Shown: positions 1 to 6,519 of the stretch, one piece after another
Position numbering within the stretch: the first letter of the stretch is position 1
Layout of the letters: each line of letters opens with the position of its first letter
Source of the DNA: Dehalococcoidales bacterium
Lineage (GTDB): Bacteria; Chloroflexota; Dehalococcoidia; Dehalococcoidales; RBG-16-60-22
Direction: 5' to 3'
Assembly: GCA_016926115.1 (NCBI GenBank)
Contig: JAFGPF010000028.1
Coordinates: forward strand, 1-23,326
Length of the DNA: 23,326 bases
Program-made: the position numbers and the translations under genes
Notes under the pieces: generated by a model
Told to the model about the DNA's origin: nothing
Seen by the model: the letters and a program-made list of their open reading frames with translations, nothing else
Database searches by the model: none

Positions 1-133
1 TCGTGCATAGCCCGGCTCCCCCCGCACCTTACCCTCATTATATCACTGGTGTACAGTCAATTATAGGGGCGAGAAATAAACGTTAAAAGGGGAATTATCC
101 GATAGGGGATAAGCTATGGAAATTCTCCCTCTT

Positions 134-180
134 GTCCCTTCCTTCGACAGATTCAGGACAGGCTCCTATAAAGGAGGGAC
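134..180. repeat. imperfect inverted repeat
   Basis: The arms GTCCCTTCCTT (134-144) and AAGGAGGGAC (171-180) are complementary apart from one bulged base. The intervening sequence contains TTCGACAGATTCAGGACAGG, which resembles dispersed intergenic repeats seen in many environmental bacterial genomes (recalled, not searched). The role is unknown. Confidence 0.5.
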
Positions 181-222
181 GTCAATACCCGAAAATATAC
201 AGTAATGGTCACCCTCACCCTG

Positions 223-245
223 CCCTCTCCCATCAAGGGAGAGGG
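223..245. repeat. 9-bp perfect hairpin
   Basis: CCCTCTCCC (223-231), a 5-base loop ATCAA and GGGAGAGGG (237-245) form a perfect 9-bp stem. It is followed on the plus strand by a weak T-rich stretch (TTTATTAT). It could end transcription of a gene outside the window, or simply be a member of the common CCCTCACCC...CCCTCTCCC intergenic repeat type. It lies about 105 bases beyond the stop of the arylsulfotransferase-like gene, but no T-run follows it on that gene's strand. Confidence 0.5.
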
Positions 246-349
246 TTTATTATGTATGGGATAAGCGGAGAATGATGCTGGGCGGCTGTCTTACCCTGAC
301 GTGAAGGATAAAGGTGGGAATAGATAACAACCGAGGGGGTGGCGGGGAA

Positions 350-1744
350 TCAGGTTCTAATTCGGGTGACTTTCAGGGGGCGCCTGATTGAGGTGCCGGG
401 GACTCTGAATTTATTATTTTGCGGAGGGGTTACTGTTTCTTCCGACGGCTTATCCAGCTGCGGCACCCAGTCGTAAGGGACGCGGTAGGCGCGATAGACC
501 TGGTTTATCTTCGGCCCGCGCCGGTACGAGTACGGGCTCAAGTACTCCCAGACTATCTCGCAATCCGCGGTAACCTCGAAGAGGCGCCCGTCGGAGCCTT
601 CCGTTATCAGGGTGTTCCCGTTGGGGAGGCGCTGCGCCGAGCTGATGAAGCTGCTGTAGAAGGAGCCGAGCGCGGGATTTATAAAGCCTTCACGGCGCGG
701 TGGATACTGCCAGACGACTTCCAGCGTGACGGGGTTTATCTCCAGCACGCGGGAGTGGTCGCGCAGGGCGTTGCTGAATCCGGTGGGGGCGCCGGGGTTG
801 GGGGCGCCGTAGCCGGCCTGCCCGCCGTTATCGAAGATGAGGATATTGCCCTCGCCGGGGAGTCCCCGGGGCACCAGGTGGGCGTGGTGCTGGCCGACTA
901 TCTGACCGATGTTCCAGAGGGCTTCCGTGGCGGTGAAGTCGGGTCCCAGCTGCCAGACGATTTTATCCGTCTTTTTATCGGTGATAGCGATGATATTAGT
1001 CTGGCGTCCGTCCCAGATAATATTGTCCGGGTGGAAGCGTTTATCTCCGTCGTCGAACCACTTATTGGGTCCCAGCGTCGATATAGAGTTAATGTGCATC
1101 CAGTCGCCGGACTTCTCCTGCGTAAACTGCATGCCGGGATTGCGGAACATGGTGTTTTTAGCTTCCTCGTTGAACCCCATCTCGTCGAAGTGGTCGCTGC
1201 AAATCCACTCCCAGGTTATCCTGCCGTCCCAGCTTACCTCAATGATAGTGTCGTCGAGCAGGGGCTTATCGCTTATCGCGGGGTTTTTCAGGTCTTTATG
1301 GCAGAGAATGAGAGTATTGCCTCCGTCCACCAGGGGGTCCAGGCCGGGGGCGTAATACCCCACCGGACTGCCCTCCCGCTGAAAGTCGTGGTGCTGGCGG
1401 AGAATCCAGCGGGGCTTCTGGCGGGGGTCCTTGACGCGCTCGTACCTATCGAACCGCCAGACGATATTGCCGTCCCAGTCCACCTGCACCAGGTCGAGCA
1501 TGTCCTGGAAGCCGTACCGGAAGTTACGGCAGCCGGTGCTGCCGATGACGTGGCCGCCGGGGAGCATCTTGTTGGGGACGCCCTCGAGTCCCTGCCACTG
1601 TTTAACGGGGCTACCGTTCATATCGATAAGGACGGCACCCACCCCTTTGAACTGATAGACGCCGGTCTGAAACAGCGTGTAGCCGTTCCAGCATTTCTCC
1701 GGGTTATAGATAGTGGTACCCGTGGGATAGACGGTCGGCGGCAT
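350..1744 (-). CDS. arylsulfotransferase-fold (ASST family) protein
   Basis: A 464-residue protein resembling the arylsulfate sulfotransferase family, a six-bladed beta-propeller fold that in characterised members moves sulfate between phenols by a ping-pong mechanism on a covalent histidine. Repeated propeller-strand motifs are visible, for example VDWDGNIVWRFD, VSWDGRITWEW, TDKIVWQLGPDF, TLEVVWQYPP and DCEIVWEYLSP. Conserved-type histidines occur in HHDFQREG (about 117-124), WMHINSIS (about 217-224) and GQHHAHLVPRG. The N-terminus shows no signal peptide, unlike periplasmic ASSTs, so a cytoplasmic or different role is possible. The ATG at 1744 follows a GGGGGTGG ribosome binding site. The gene is monocistronic, behind its own promoter at 1777-1805. 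The family call is solid; actual sulfotransferase activity is inferred. Confidence 0.8.
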   Translation of the reverse strand: MPPTVYPTGTTIYNPEKCWNGYTLFQTGVYQFKGVGAVLIDMNGSPVKQWQGLEGVPNKMLPGGHVIGSTGCRNFRYGFQDMLDLVQVDWDGNIVWRFDRYERVKDPRQKPRWILRQHHDFQREGSPVGYYAPGLDPLVDGGNTLILCHKDLKNPAISDKPLLDDTIIEVSWDGRITWEWICSDHFDEMGFNEEAKNTMFRNPGMQFTQEKSGDWMHINSISTLGPNKWFDDGDKRFHPDNIIWDGRQTNIIAITDKKTDKIVWQLGPDFTATEALWNIGQIVGQHHAHLVPRGLPGEGNILIFDNGGQAGYGAPNPGAPTGFSNALRDHSRVLEINPVTLEVVWQYPPRREGFINPALGSFYSSFISSAQRLPNGNTLITEGSDGRLFEVTADCEIVWEYLSPYSYRRGPKINQVYRAYRVPYDWVPQLDKPSEETVTPPQNNKFRVPGTSIRRPLKVTRIRT

Positions 1745-1765
1745 GATTCCACCCCCAAGATTATA

Positions 1766-1805
1766 TGTTCGGGAACAGTATAGCTTTTTAGGGGAGAGGG
1801 GGCAA
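1766..1805 (-). promoter_or_regulatory. promoter of the ASST-like gene with a dyad at the start site
   Basis: On the minus strand TTGCCC (1805-1800), a 17-base spacer and TATACT (1782-1777) form a sigma-70-type promoter about 33 bases upstream of the ATG. The dyad TGTTC-GG-GAACA spans 1766-1777, right over the expected transcription start, where a repressor could sit. The promoter match is seen in the sequence; operator function is inferred. Confidence 0.55.
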
Positions 1806-1946
1806 GAGGATTTTCTGGTAGTGTATAGCTATATCCTGATAATTTCGACAAGACGCACCTACTTCCTTTAATGGTCTACAATTACATTAACTGCAGTTCC
1901 GGTTGTGCGGACGGTATTTTAGATTGGGTTACCCTCACAAAGTACC

Positions 1947-1975
1947 TTGATAATTTGAGTTTGACGGTCTATACT
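1947..1975 (+). promoter_or_regulatory. promoter for the toxin-antitoxin operon
   Basis: TTGATA (1947-1952), a 17-base spacer and TATACT (1970-1975) give a good sigma-70-type promoter. The predicted start near 1982 leaves a leader of about 109 bases before the toxin ATG at 2091. That leader contains the duplicated ATATAAGAAAAAACT element. Confidence 0.55.
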
Positions 1976-2023
1976 TATTTATCTTTATCATAACTAAATA
2001 AAATGTAGTATATGCAAAGAAAT

Positions 2024-2092
2024 ATATAAGAAAAAACTTATGTTATTATAACACAAATTGTACTTGACAATATAAGAAAAAACTGATATTAT
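2024..2092 (+). promoter_or_regulatory. 15-bp direct repeats and second promoter, likely antitoxin operator
   Basis: ATATAAGAAAAAACT occurs perfectly at 2024-2038 and again at 2070-2084, 46 bp apart. Between and across the second copy lies TTGACA (2064-2069), a 17-base spacer and TATTAT (2087-2092). That -10 box overlaps the toxin start codon at 2091, so transcripts from it would lack the toxin start and could favour the antitoxin. Repeats at this position fit autoregulation by an XRE antitoxin, which is inference. Confidence 0.5.
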
Positions 2093-2504
2093 GGATAAAG
2101 AGTACACTTTTTATGACTATATTGATGCTGATGGGGATGGAAGCAACGTCATAAAGGAATGGCTTAATGGCGAAGCAAAGGTCGCAAAGGCATATTTTAC
2201 GCAGATAATTAGCCACTTAGAAGTATCTTCACCACCACGCACAAAGGACACTTTATGGAAAAAACCTTATGCGAAATATATGAAACATGAATGGGCTGGT
2301 TTTTGGGAACTACGTAAGGAATATAGGAATATACAATATCGGATTCTAGGTCAAATGATACACAGAAATGTATATTTAGTAGCCTACGGTATTCATAAAG
2401 ACCAAAACTTCATAACTGATGTTACACCTCAAACAGCGTCGGCAAGAGTATCACAAATGAAAAGTAATCCTACAAAATATGGAAGGACACATGAATACAA
2501 TTGA
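2091..2504 (+). CDS. type II toxin, HigB/Gp49 (RelE-superfamily) type
   Basis: A 137-residue protein with the core pattern of phage Gp49-like HigB toxins, which in characterised cases are ribosome-dependent mRNA interferases of RelE/ParE fold. The visible core is FWELRKEYRNIQYRIL (about 81-96), then NVYLVAYGIHKDQNFITDV and TASARVSQMK, matching the family's ELR...YRI...F.K.....A..R layout. The N-terminal 60 residues are less typical. There is no clear Shine-Dalgarno sequence before the ATG at 2091 and no alternative in-frame start nearby, so weak translation is likely. The stop overlaps the start region of the XRE antitoxin by 14 bases. Toxin-first order is typical of higBA-type systems. It lies in an AT-rich island unlike its neighbours, suggesting horizontal acquisition. 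Confidence 0.75.
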   Translation: MDKEYTFYDYIDADGDGSNVIKEWLNGEAKVAKAYFTQIISHLEVSSPPRTKDTLWKKPYAKYMKHEWAGFWELRKEYRNIQYRILGQMIHRNVYLVAYGIHKDQNFITDVTPQTASARVSQMKSNPTKYGRTHEYN

Positions 2505-2997
2505 ACGAGAACAAATCTGGGAAAGCTTACAAGACCCTGAATTTAGAAATCAGTTCATTGATGAGCATATAGATGTAGGTATCGCTTTTCAGATTCGTTC
2601 ATTACGCAACCGGCAGCAATTGAAACAATCTGACCTCGCCCAACAAATGGACGTGAAACAGCCGCTGATTTCTGCCTGGGAAAACCCAAACTATGGTAAA
2701 TACACATTGGGAACGCTTAAGGAATTGGCGAAGGCATTTGATGTTGGATTATTAGTTCGTTTTGTTCCGTTTAGCAAATTAGTAGATTGGACTGTTAATT
2801 TAACTAATGATGCTATTGCGCCACCAAATTTTCGAGAAGAACAATACTATGCTCATTTATCATCTCAATTGTCTACGATTATGGATAGTATTACCGAGGC
2901 AAAAGGCATAGATGCAAATACTTCATTGAATCCTATTGATAAAACTCAATGTATGTCTACAACAGATTCTATAAAGGAGCCAGAATATGTTGCGTGA
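2491..2997 (+). CDS. XRE-family helix-turn-helix antitoxin
   Basis: A 168-residue protein from the ATG at 2491, preferred over the in-frame ATG at 2479 because GGAAGGA (2481-2487) is well placed for 2491. A Cro/C1-type helix-turn-helix covers roughly residues 24-80, with IRSLRNRQQLKQSDLAQQ as the first helices and VKQPLISAWENP as the recognition region. The remaining 85 or so residues form a C-terminal extension of unknown fold, longer than usual for a HigA antitoxin. The gene overlaps the toxin upstream by 14 bases and the third gene downstream by 11, so all three are probably translationally coupled. It should neutralise the toxin and repress the operon, perhaps at the direct repeats at 2024-2084. 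Confidence 0.75.
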   Translation: MNTIEREQIWESLQDPEFRNQFIDEHIDVGIAFQIRSLRNRQQLKQSDLAQQMDVKQPLISAWENPNYGKYTLGTLKELAKAFDVGLLVRFVPFSKLVDWTVNLTNDAIAPPNFREEQYYAHLSSQLSTIMDSITEAKGIDANTSLNPIDKTQCMSTTDSIKEPEYVA

Positions 2998-3409
2998 AGA
3001 ATTGCGAAAACGCCTTGTAGAAGAATATCGTTATGCTGTAAATAAAATGCAGGAAACAGATGACCTAACAAGAAAGTTGTTCTATTTTAGTGTTTTTTTT
3101 GGAGAAGCAAAGCGTTTAATAAATTGGGAATGGAACCGCGAGCTTTCACTCGTCCATCTGGTTACGCAGCAAGTTCATACACAAATCAATGCTGCATTAC
3201 AAGCGCCTAATCGTTTACCCATCGATTGGATAGGTCATTTTAAGAGACTAACTCAAGTTTCTTCTGAGCTTGCCACTTATTTTGAAAATGTTGAGAAAGA
3301 AGGTAGTACAGAGGAAATATACCAAATCTTAGGACACTTGGCTGAAATAGGATATACCTTCACAGGTAATGGCCACTACCTATACGAAAAGGGGATTCTC
3401 AAGATTTAA
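2987..3409 (+). CDS. unknown third gene of the toxin-antitoxin operon
   Basis: A 140-residue protein that I do not recognise. It looks almost entirely helical, with no transmembrane segment and no metal-binding cysteines. It begins with a charged stretch (LREELRKRLVEEYRYA) and has aromatic-rich helices (FYFSVFFGEAKRLINWEWNRE). AAAGGAG (2973-2979) precedes the ATG at 2987 at a normal distance, and the start overlaps the antitoxin gene by 11 bases, so it is a genuine operon member. It shares the AT-rich composition of the toxin and antitoxin genes. A role as third component, chaperone-like factor or hitch-hiking cargo cannot be decided from sequence alone. Confidence 0.7.
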   Translation: MLREELRKRLVEEYRYAVNKMQETDDLTRKLFYFSVFFGEAKRLINWEWNRELSLVHLVTQQVHTQINAALQAPNRLPIDWIGHFKRLTQVSSELATYFENVEKEGSTEEIYQILGHLAEIGYTFTGNGHYLYEKGILKI

Positions 3410-3538
3410 CTTACCAATGGGTTTGAGCTTCTTTTCTAGTTATTTTACTTCGTTGTTCAAGTGTTTGTTTTTAAGCCCTAGCTTTAACAGCTTTAAAAGC
3501 ACTCAATTAATTTGGCTCGCTATCGATTTTCTTTCCCC

Positions 3539-3567
3539 TTTACGAATCTCCCCCAAAGGGATATAAT
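3539..3567 (+). promoter_or_regulatory. promoter for the DRTGG protein gene
   Basis: TTTACG (3539-3544), a 17-base spacer and a consensus TATAAT (3562-3567) lie about 47 bases upstream of the TTG start at 3614. Otherwise 3410-3613 is AT-rich and holds no credible gene. The short open frame across 3369-3566 overlaps the previous gene and has no family signature. Confidence 0.5.
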
Positions 3568-3613
3568 ATACTGGTCTATTTCAACGGCATAAATTTCAGC
3601 CGGGGGGTGTAAC

Positions 3614-4540
3614 TTGGGCGTTTTATATGTGGTCTCTGCGGAAGAAGCTTCGGGTAAGACGGCGGTATGCGCCGGACTCGCCGCCAATATCATGAACGAC
3701 GGGAAGAAGGCGGGTTATTTGAAACCGCAGGTAGCGGAGAAAGACGGCTCCGACAGCGATATCGCCTTTATGAAGCAGGTGCTGGGACAGACCGATGCCG
3801 TCAACGCGCCCGACATTATCAAGGGCAGGGACGTGGTGCTCGTGGAAGCGATGGTCGGGCAGACACCCGACGATGCGCTGAGTAAGGACACCTACGGTGC
3901 AGTCAAAGAGATGCAGGCGAAGGTAATCGCCGTGGAAGCATATACCGGCGGAGCATCCAAGTATATCGAAGTATACAAGGGGTTCGGAGACAGCCTGCTG
4001 GGCGTGGTTATCAACAAGGTGCCGGAGAGTAAGCTCAAGCAGGTCAGGGAAGAAGCCGGGGCTGAGGACATCAAGGTGCTGGGAGTCATCCCGGAAAACA
4101 GGACGCTGCTCGCCGTCACGGTGGGCGAACTGGCGGAAAAGATACAGGGCAAAATACTGAACAATCCCGAGAAAGCGGCGGAACTGGTCGAGAACTACAT
4201 GCTGGGGGCGATGGTCGTCGATTCCGGACTGGACTACTTCGGGCGGAAGACCAACAAAGCTGCCATCGTGAGGCAGGACCGGCCGGACATGCAGCTGGCG
4301 GCGCTGGAGACCTCGACGCGCTGTCTCGTCCTCACCGGCAGCGGCGAGCCGCCGGTCTACAATGTCCTCCAGAAGGCGGAGGCGCGCGGTATTCCCGTGG
4401 TCGCCACCGAAAAGCAGGCGCCGGACATCGTCGCCGGACTCGAAGACACGTTGCTGGCTGCCAGATTGAACCAGGAAAAGAAGCTGTCCAGGCTGGCGGA
4501 AGTGGTCAGGCAGAACCTGGACATCAAAGCGGTAGTATAA
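3614..4540 (+). CDS. P-loop (BioD-like) and DRTGG domain protein
   Basis: A 308-residue protein with the architecture of the phosphotransacetylase N-terminal regulatory region: a dethiobiotin-synthetase-like P-loop domain followed by a DRTGG domain, without the catalytic acetyltransferase domain. The Walker A region is SAEEASGKTAVCAGLA (about 8-23), followed by the strand-rich VVLVEAM and the switch-like VIAVEAYTGG. The DRTGG-type region lies at about 200-308 (MVVDSGLDYFGRKTNKAAIV). Stand-alone proteins of this kind are common in anaerobes and archaea; they are thought to bind nucleotides or sense energy state, but their function is not established. Start: TTG at 3614 after GGGGGG at 3602-3607. 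The gene stands alone and ends in a shared terminator. Confidence 0.75.
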   Translation: MGVLYVVSAEEASGKTAVCAGLAANIMNDGKKAGYLKPQVAEKDGSDSDIAFMKQVLGQTDAVNAPDIIKGRDVVLVEAMVGQTPDDALSKDTYGAVKEMQAKVIAVEAYTGGASKYIEVYKGFGDSLLGVVINKVPESKLKQVREEAGAEDIKVLGVIPENRTLLAVTVGELAEKIQGKILNNPEKAAELVENYMLGAMVVDSGLDYFGRKTNKAAIVRQDRPDMQLAALETSTRCLVLTGSGEPPVYNVLQKAEARGIPVVATEKQAPDIVAGLEDTLLAARLNQEKKLSRLAEVVRQNLDIKAVV

Positions 4541-4566
4541 GCGGCGGGGTATACCCGGGAATAACA

Positions 4567-4607
4567 ACAGGCTGGTGAACTTGATTATCCACCAGCCTGT
4601 ATTTGTT
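4567..4607. terminator. bidirectional intrinsic terminator
   Basis: ACAGGCTGGTG (4567-4577) and CACCAGCCTGT (4590-4600) form a perfect 11-bp stem with a 12-base loop. On the plus strand it is followed by ATTTGTTT, and on the minus strand by TTGTTATT. It lies between the convergent genes ending at 4540 (+) and 4628 (-), so it probably serves both. Confidence 0.75.
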
Positions 4608-4627
4608 TACCTCATGTGTGAGGGCTA

Positions 4628-4927
4628 TTACCGGTTGGTCCTGATTTTATTGAAGCATTCGCTGCAATATACCGGTCTGCCTTCACGGGGTTCAAAAGGT
4701 ACTTCAGTGTCCTTGCCGCACTCGGCACAGACCGCGGGGAACATCTGGCGAGGCCTGTAGCCGCCGCTGGAACCGTATCGCTCTGCCTTCCTGGCCTGTC
4801 GGCAGGCGGGGCACCGCTTGGGTTCATTGGTGTAGCCTTTGGACTGGAAGAACTCTTGCTCCTCGGCACTGAAAGTGAACGTGGTTCCACAATCGGAACA
4901 CTGGAGCTCTTTGTCTGTAAAACTCAA
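4628..4927 (-). CDS. double zinc-ribbon protein
   Basis: A 99-residue protein with two Cys4 zinc-binding modules. The N-terminal module has C10, C13, C39 and C42 around a conserved-looking FTFSAEEQEFFQSKGYTNEP segment, the pattern of the probable zinc-ribbon family. The C-terminal module has C67, C70, C88 and C91 in CAEC...YCSECF, resembling a CxxC-x17-CxxC domain that I recall as frequent in Dehalococcoidia and related anaerobes. A Gly/Arg-rich linker (about 52-61) joins them. It may bind nucleic acid or partner proteins; no specific function is known. Translation starts at TTG (4927) after a strong AGGAGG (4940-4935). The leader hairpin listed at 4927-4975 overlaps that site. Confidence 0.8.
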   Translation of the reverse strand: MSFTDKELQCSDCGTTFTFSAEEQEFFQSKGYTNEPKRCPACRQARKAERYGSSGGYRPRQMFPAVCAECGKDTEVPFEPREGRPVYCSECFNKIRTNR

Positions 4928-4975
4928 CGGATGACCTCCTTTCTTTATTAGTTGGTTCGAGCTAAGGTCATCCGT
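4927..4975 (-). promoter_or_regulatory. leader hairpin occluding the ribosome binding site
   Basis: ACGGATGACCT (4927-4937) and AGGTCATCCGT (4965-4975) are a perfect 11-bp inverted repeat. In the minus-strand transcript the downstream arm contains the last three bases of the AGGAGG site, the whole spacer and the first base of the UUG start. The 27-base loop carries the rest of the site. This geometry fits translational control or an operator for an autoregulating protein. The structure is seen in the sequence; the function is inferred. Confidence 0.6.
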
Positions 4976-5041
4976 AACAGGGTCGGGATAAAGTACTTTA
5001 AATGCATATGTGATAACCTAGACTGACAACCACTGAGGCAT

Positions 5042-5070
5042 ATTATATAATGCTCAAATGCAATTTGCAA
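5042..5070 (-). promoter_or_regulatory. promoter of the zinc-ribbon gene
   Basis: On the minus strand TTGCAA (5070-5065), a 17-base spacer and consensus TATAAT (5047-5042) form a strong promoter in the gap after the MFS gene stop at 5078. It implies a leader of about 108 bases ahead of the TTG start at 4927, including the hairpin. Confidence 0.65.
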
Positions 5071-5077
5071 TAGTCCG

Positions 5078-6448
5078 TTAGTACTTTTTCCTGCGTTTAA
5101 TGGCGAAGGCAAGGCCGGCGGCGATAAACTCCAGCATTCCCTGGACGATAAAAAACAGGTAATAGCTGCCGGTCAGCTCGAAGGTGATGCCACCGGCGTA
5201 GGCTCCCAGGGCCATGCCGACCGTATGGCAGGACATCGTGACGCCGATTATCGTGCCCATGCGAAGGTCGCCGAAAAGGTCGGCTACGAGTCCCGAGGAA
5301 AGCGGCGACGTGGTAAACCAGCCGAAGCCGAAGAATACCATGGAGAGATACAGCATCCACAACGGGCAGCCGCCGAGGATGATAAAACCCACCCCGATGA
5401 AGAAGGAGAGACTACGTATGATGTGGGTGAACGCCAGCACCCGGCTGCGGGCGTACTTATCGGAGAAATGCCCCGTGACCAGCACGCCCAGCAGGTTCAG
5501 GCCGCCCTGGACGCTTACGAGGCTGGCGCCGACCATTTCCGAATAACCGTAGTCGGTGGCGAAGATAACGATATGGGTCATCATGAACCCGCAGCCTATG
5601 CCGCAGATAAGCTGAGCGGCGGAGATAAGCCAGAAAGCACTATTCCGGGATGCTTGAGCCATGGTATGACCGGAGATGCCGGTGTTTTCCGCCGGTGAAG
5701 CGTCAACTTTCTGACCGCCAGCCTTTTCGCCGTCGAGCGGCTCCCCGTCGGGGCCGACCCCTTTATCGCGGGGGTTGTTACGTATCAGTAGAATCAGCGG
5801 CAGCATTATTACGAGCCCGATGCCCGCCCAGAAAAACATCGTCTCCCGCCAGCCCCAGGCAAGTATCAGGTATTGCGAGAGGGGCGATAAAGCCAGCGCC
5901 CCCAGGGGCATACCGGTGGCGGCGATTCCCTGCGCCCTGCCCCTCTTTTTTACGAACCAGCGGTTAATAAGGACCTGGCTTGCCTGCAACGCTTTTATCT
6001 CGTAGAGGAACCGACCGGTGAAGATATGCCAGATACCGGTGGCCAGGCCGTTAACCGTGGCGCTGGCGGTCTGCGTGGCCAGACACACGAAGAGCATTAT
6101 CTTCGGGCCGAAGCGGTCGATAAGCCGACCGATAAAGGGCGTGGCTATCGCAAAGAGAACCAGGGCGGCGGTATGCACGGCGGAAAGCGTGGCCCTGTCC
6201 CAGCCGAACTCTTCCAATATCGGTTTGAAAAAGATGCCCACGCCGAGCGCACTCAACAGGAAGAGCATGACCCAGGAAGCCGCGACCGTGTACCAGCCGT
6301 AAAAGGAAGGGGACCTGGGGGATGGCAGTATTTTCCGGCGGCCGTTCAACGGTACTTTCTTTCGAGCAGGTACAGGTAATGTGTAAAGGTCATCAGTTAC
6401 AGTATAGCAAAAGTGCCGCGCTTCAGTGAAAAAAGTGACAAAACTCAT
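5078..6448 (-). CDS. MFS transporter (OFA/MCT-like)
   Basis: Up to 456 residues, with about twelve hydrophobic segments in two halves separated by a polar cytoplasmic loop (about 233-265). It resembles the oxalate/formate antiporter and monocarboxylate branch of the major facilitator superfamily: an SFYGWYTVAASW start of helix 1, GRLIDRFGPK between helices 2 and 3, and GHFSDKYARSR in the second half. The substrate is probably a small organic acid but cannot be read from sequence. The start is uncertain. The ATG at 6448 has no ribosome binding site, the first 45 residues are atypical, and a promoter-like TTCACT-N18-TATACT (6430-6401) would start transcription inside the frame. A TTG at 6349 (residue 34) is a plausible true start. 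The gene diverges from the heliorhodopsin gene. Confidence 0.75.
   Translation of the reverse strand: MSFVTFFTEARHFCYTVTDDLYTLPVPARKKVPLNGRRKILPSPRSPSFYGWYTVAASWVMLFLLSALGVGIFFKPILEEFGWDRATLSAVHTAALVLFAIATPFIGRLIDRFGPKIMLFVCLATQTASATVNGLATGIWHIFTGRFLYEIKALQASQVLINRWFVKKRGRAQGIAATGMPLGALALSPLSQYLILAWGWRETMFFWAGIGLVIMLPLILLIRNNPRDKGVGPDGEPLDGEKAGGQKVDASPAENTGISGHTMAQASRNSAFWLISAAQLICGIGCGFMMTHIVIFATDYGYSEMVGASLVSVQGGLNLLGVLVTGHFSDKYARSRVLAFTHIIRSLSFFIGVGFIILGGCPLWMLYLSMVFFGFGWFTTSPLSSGLVADLFGDLRMGTIIGVTMSCHTVGMALGAYAGGITFELTGSYYLFFIVQGMLEFIAAGLAFAIKRRKKY
6401..6430 (-). promoter_or_regulatory. possible MFS gene promoter
   Basis: On the minus strand TTCACT (6430-6425), an 18-base spacer and TATACT (6406-6401). 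If used, the transcript would begin near 6394 and favour the downstream TTG start at 6349. Confidence 0.35.
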
Positions 6449-6507
6449 TGATTTCGCATGTATCTTGATATAAACTGTTCAAATGAGTAGCCCGTAATAC
6501 CTTCCAT

Positions 6508-6514
6508 AAGGAGG
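6508..6514 (+). promoter_or_regulatory. ribosome binding site of the heliorhodopsin gene
   Basis: AAGGAGG at 6508-6514 lies 5 bases before the ATG at 6520 and is among the strongest translation signals in the window. A possible -10 box TATAAA (6469-6474) lies upstream, with only a weak -35 match. Confidence 0.7.
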
Positions 6515-6519
6515 ATGCT

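Larger units (their letters stand above)
1..349. other. gene-free left edge with inverted repeats
   Basis: I see no credible coding region here. The stretch holds two inverted repeats (134-180 and 223-245, listed separately). At about 34-45 there is a minus-strand TGATATAATGAG, identical to the -10 region in front of the molybdoenzyme operon near 19130-19141, so a promoter could fire leftward out of the window. An AAAGGAGGGA at 170-179 resembles a ribosome binding site but has no start codon at a useful distance. Confidence 0.6.

Noticed and set aside
223..245. Terminator of the ASST-like gene
   Set aside because: On that gene's strand no T-run follows the hairpin, and it lies over 100 bases past the stop.
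419..1783. Long plus-strand open frame opposite the ASST-like gene
   Set aside because: It is a mirror frame of a GC-rich gene: no family signature, no ribosome binding site, and the minus-strand product has clear propeller repeats.
3369..3566. 65-codon plus frame after the toxin-antitoxin genes
   Set aside because: It overlaps the end of the third gene, has no ribosome binding site and overlaps the promoter of the next gene; the hydrophobic look comes from T-rich DNA.
3623..4567. 314-codon minus-strand frame opposite the DRTGG gene
   Set aside because: Histidine/arginine-rich composition typical of an antisense shadow; the plus-strand frame has the P-loop and DRTGG features.
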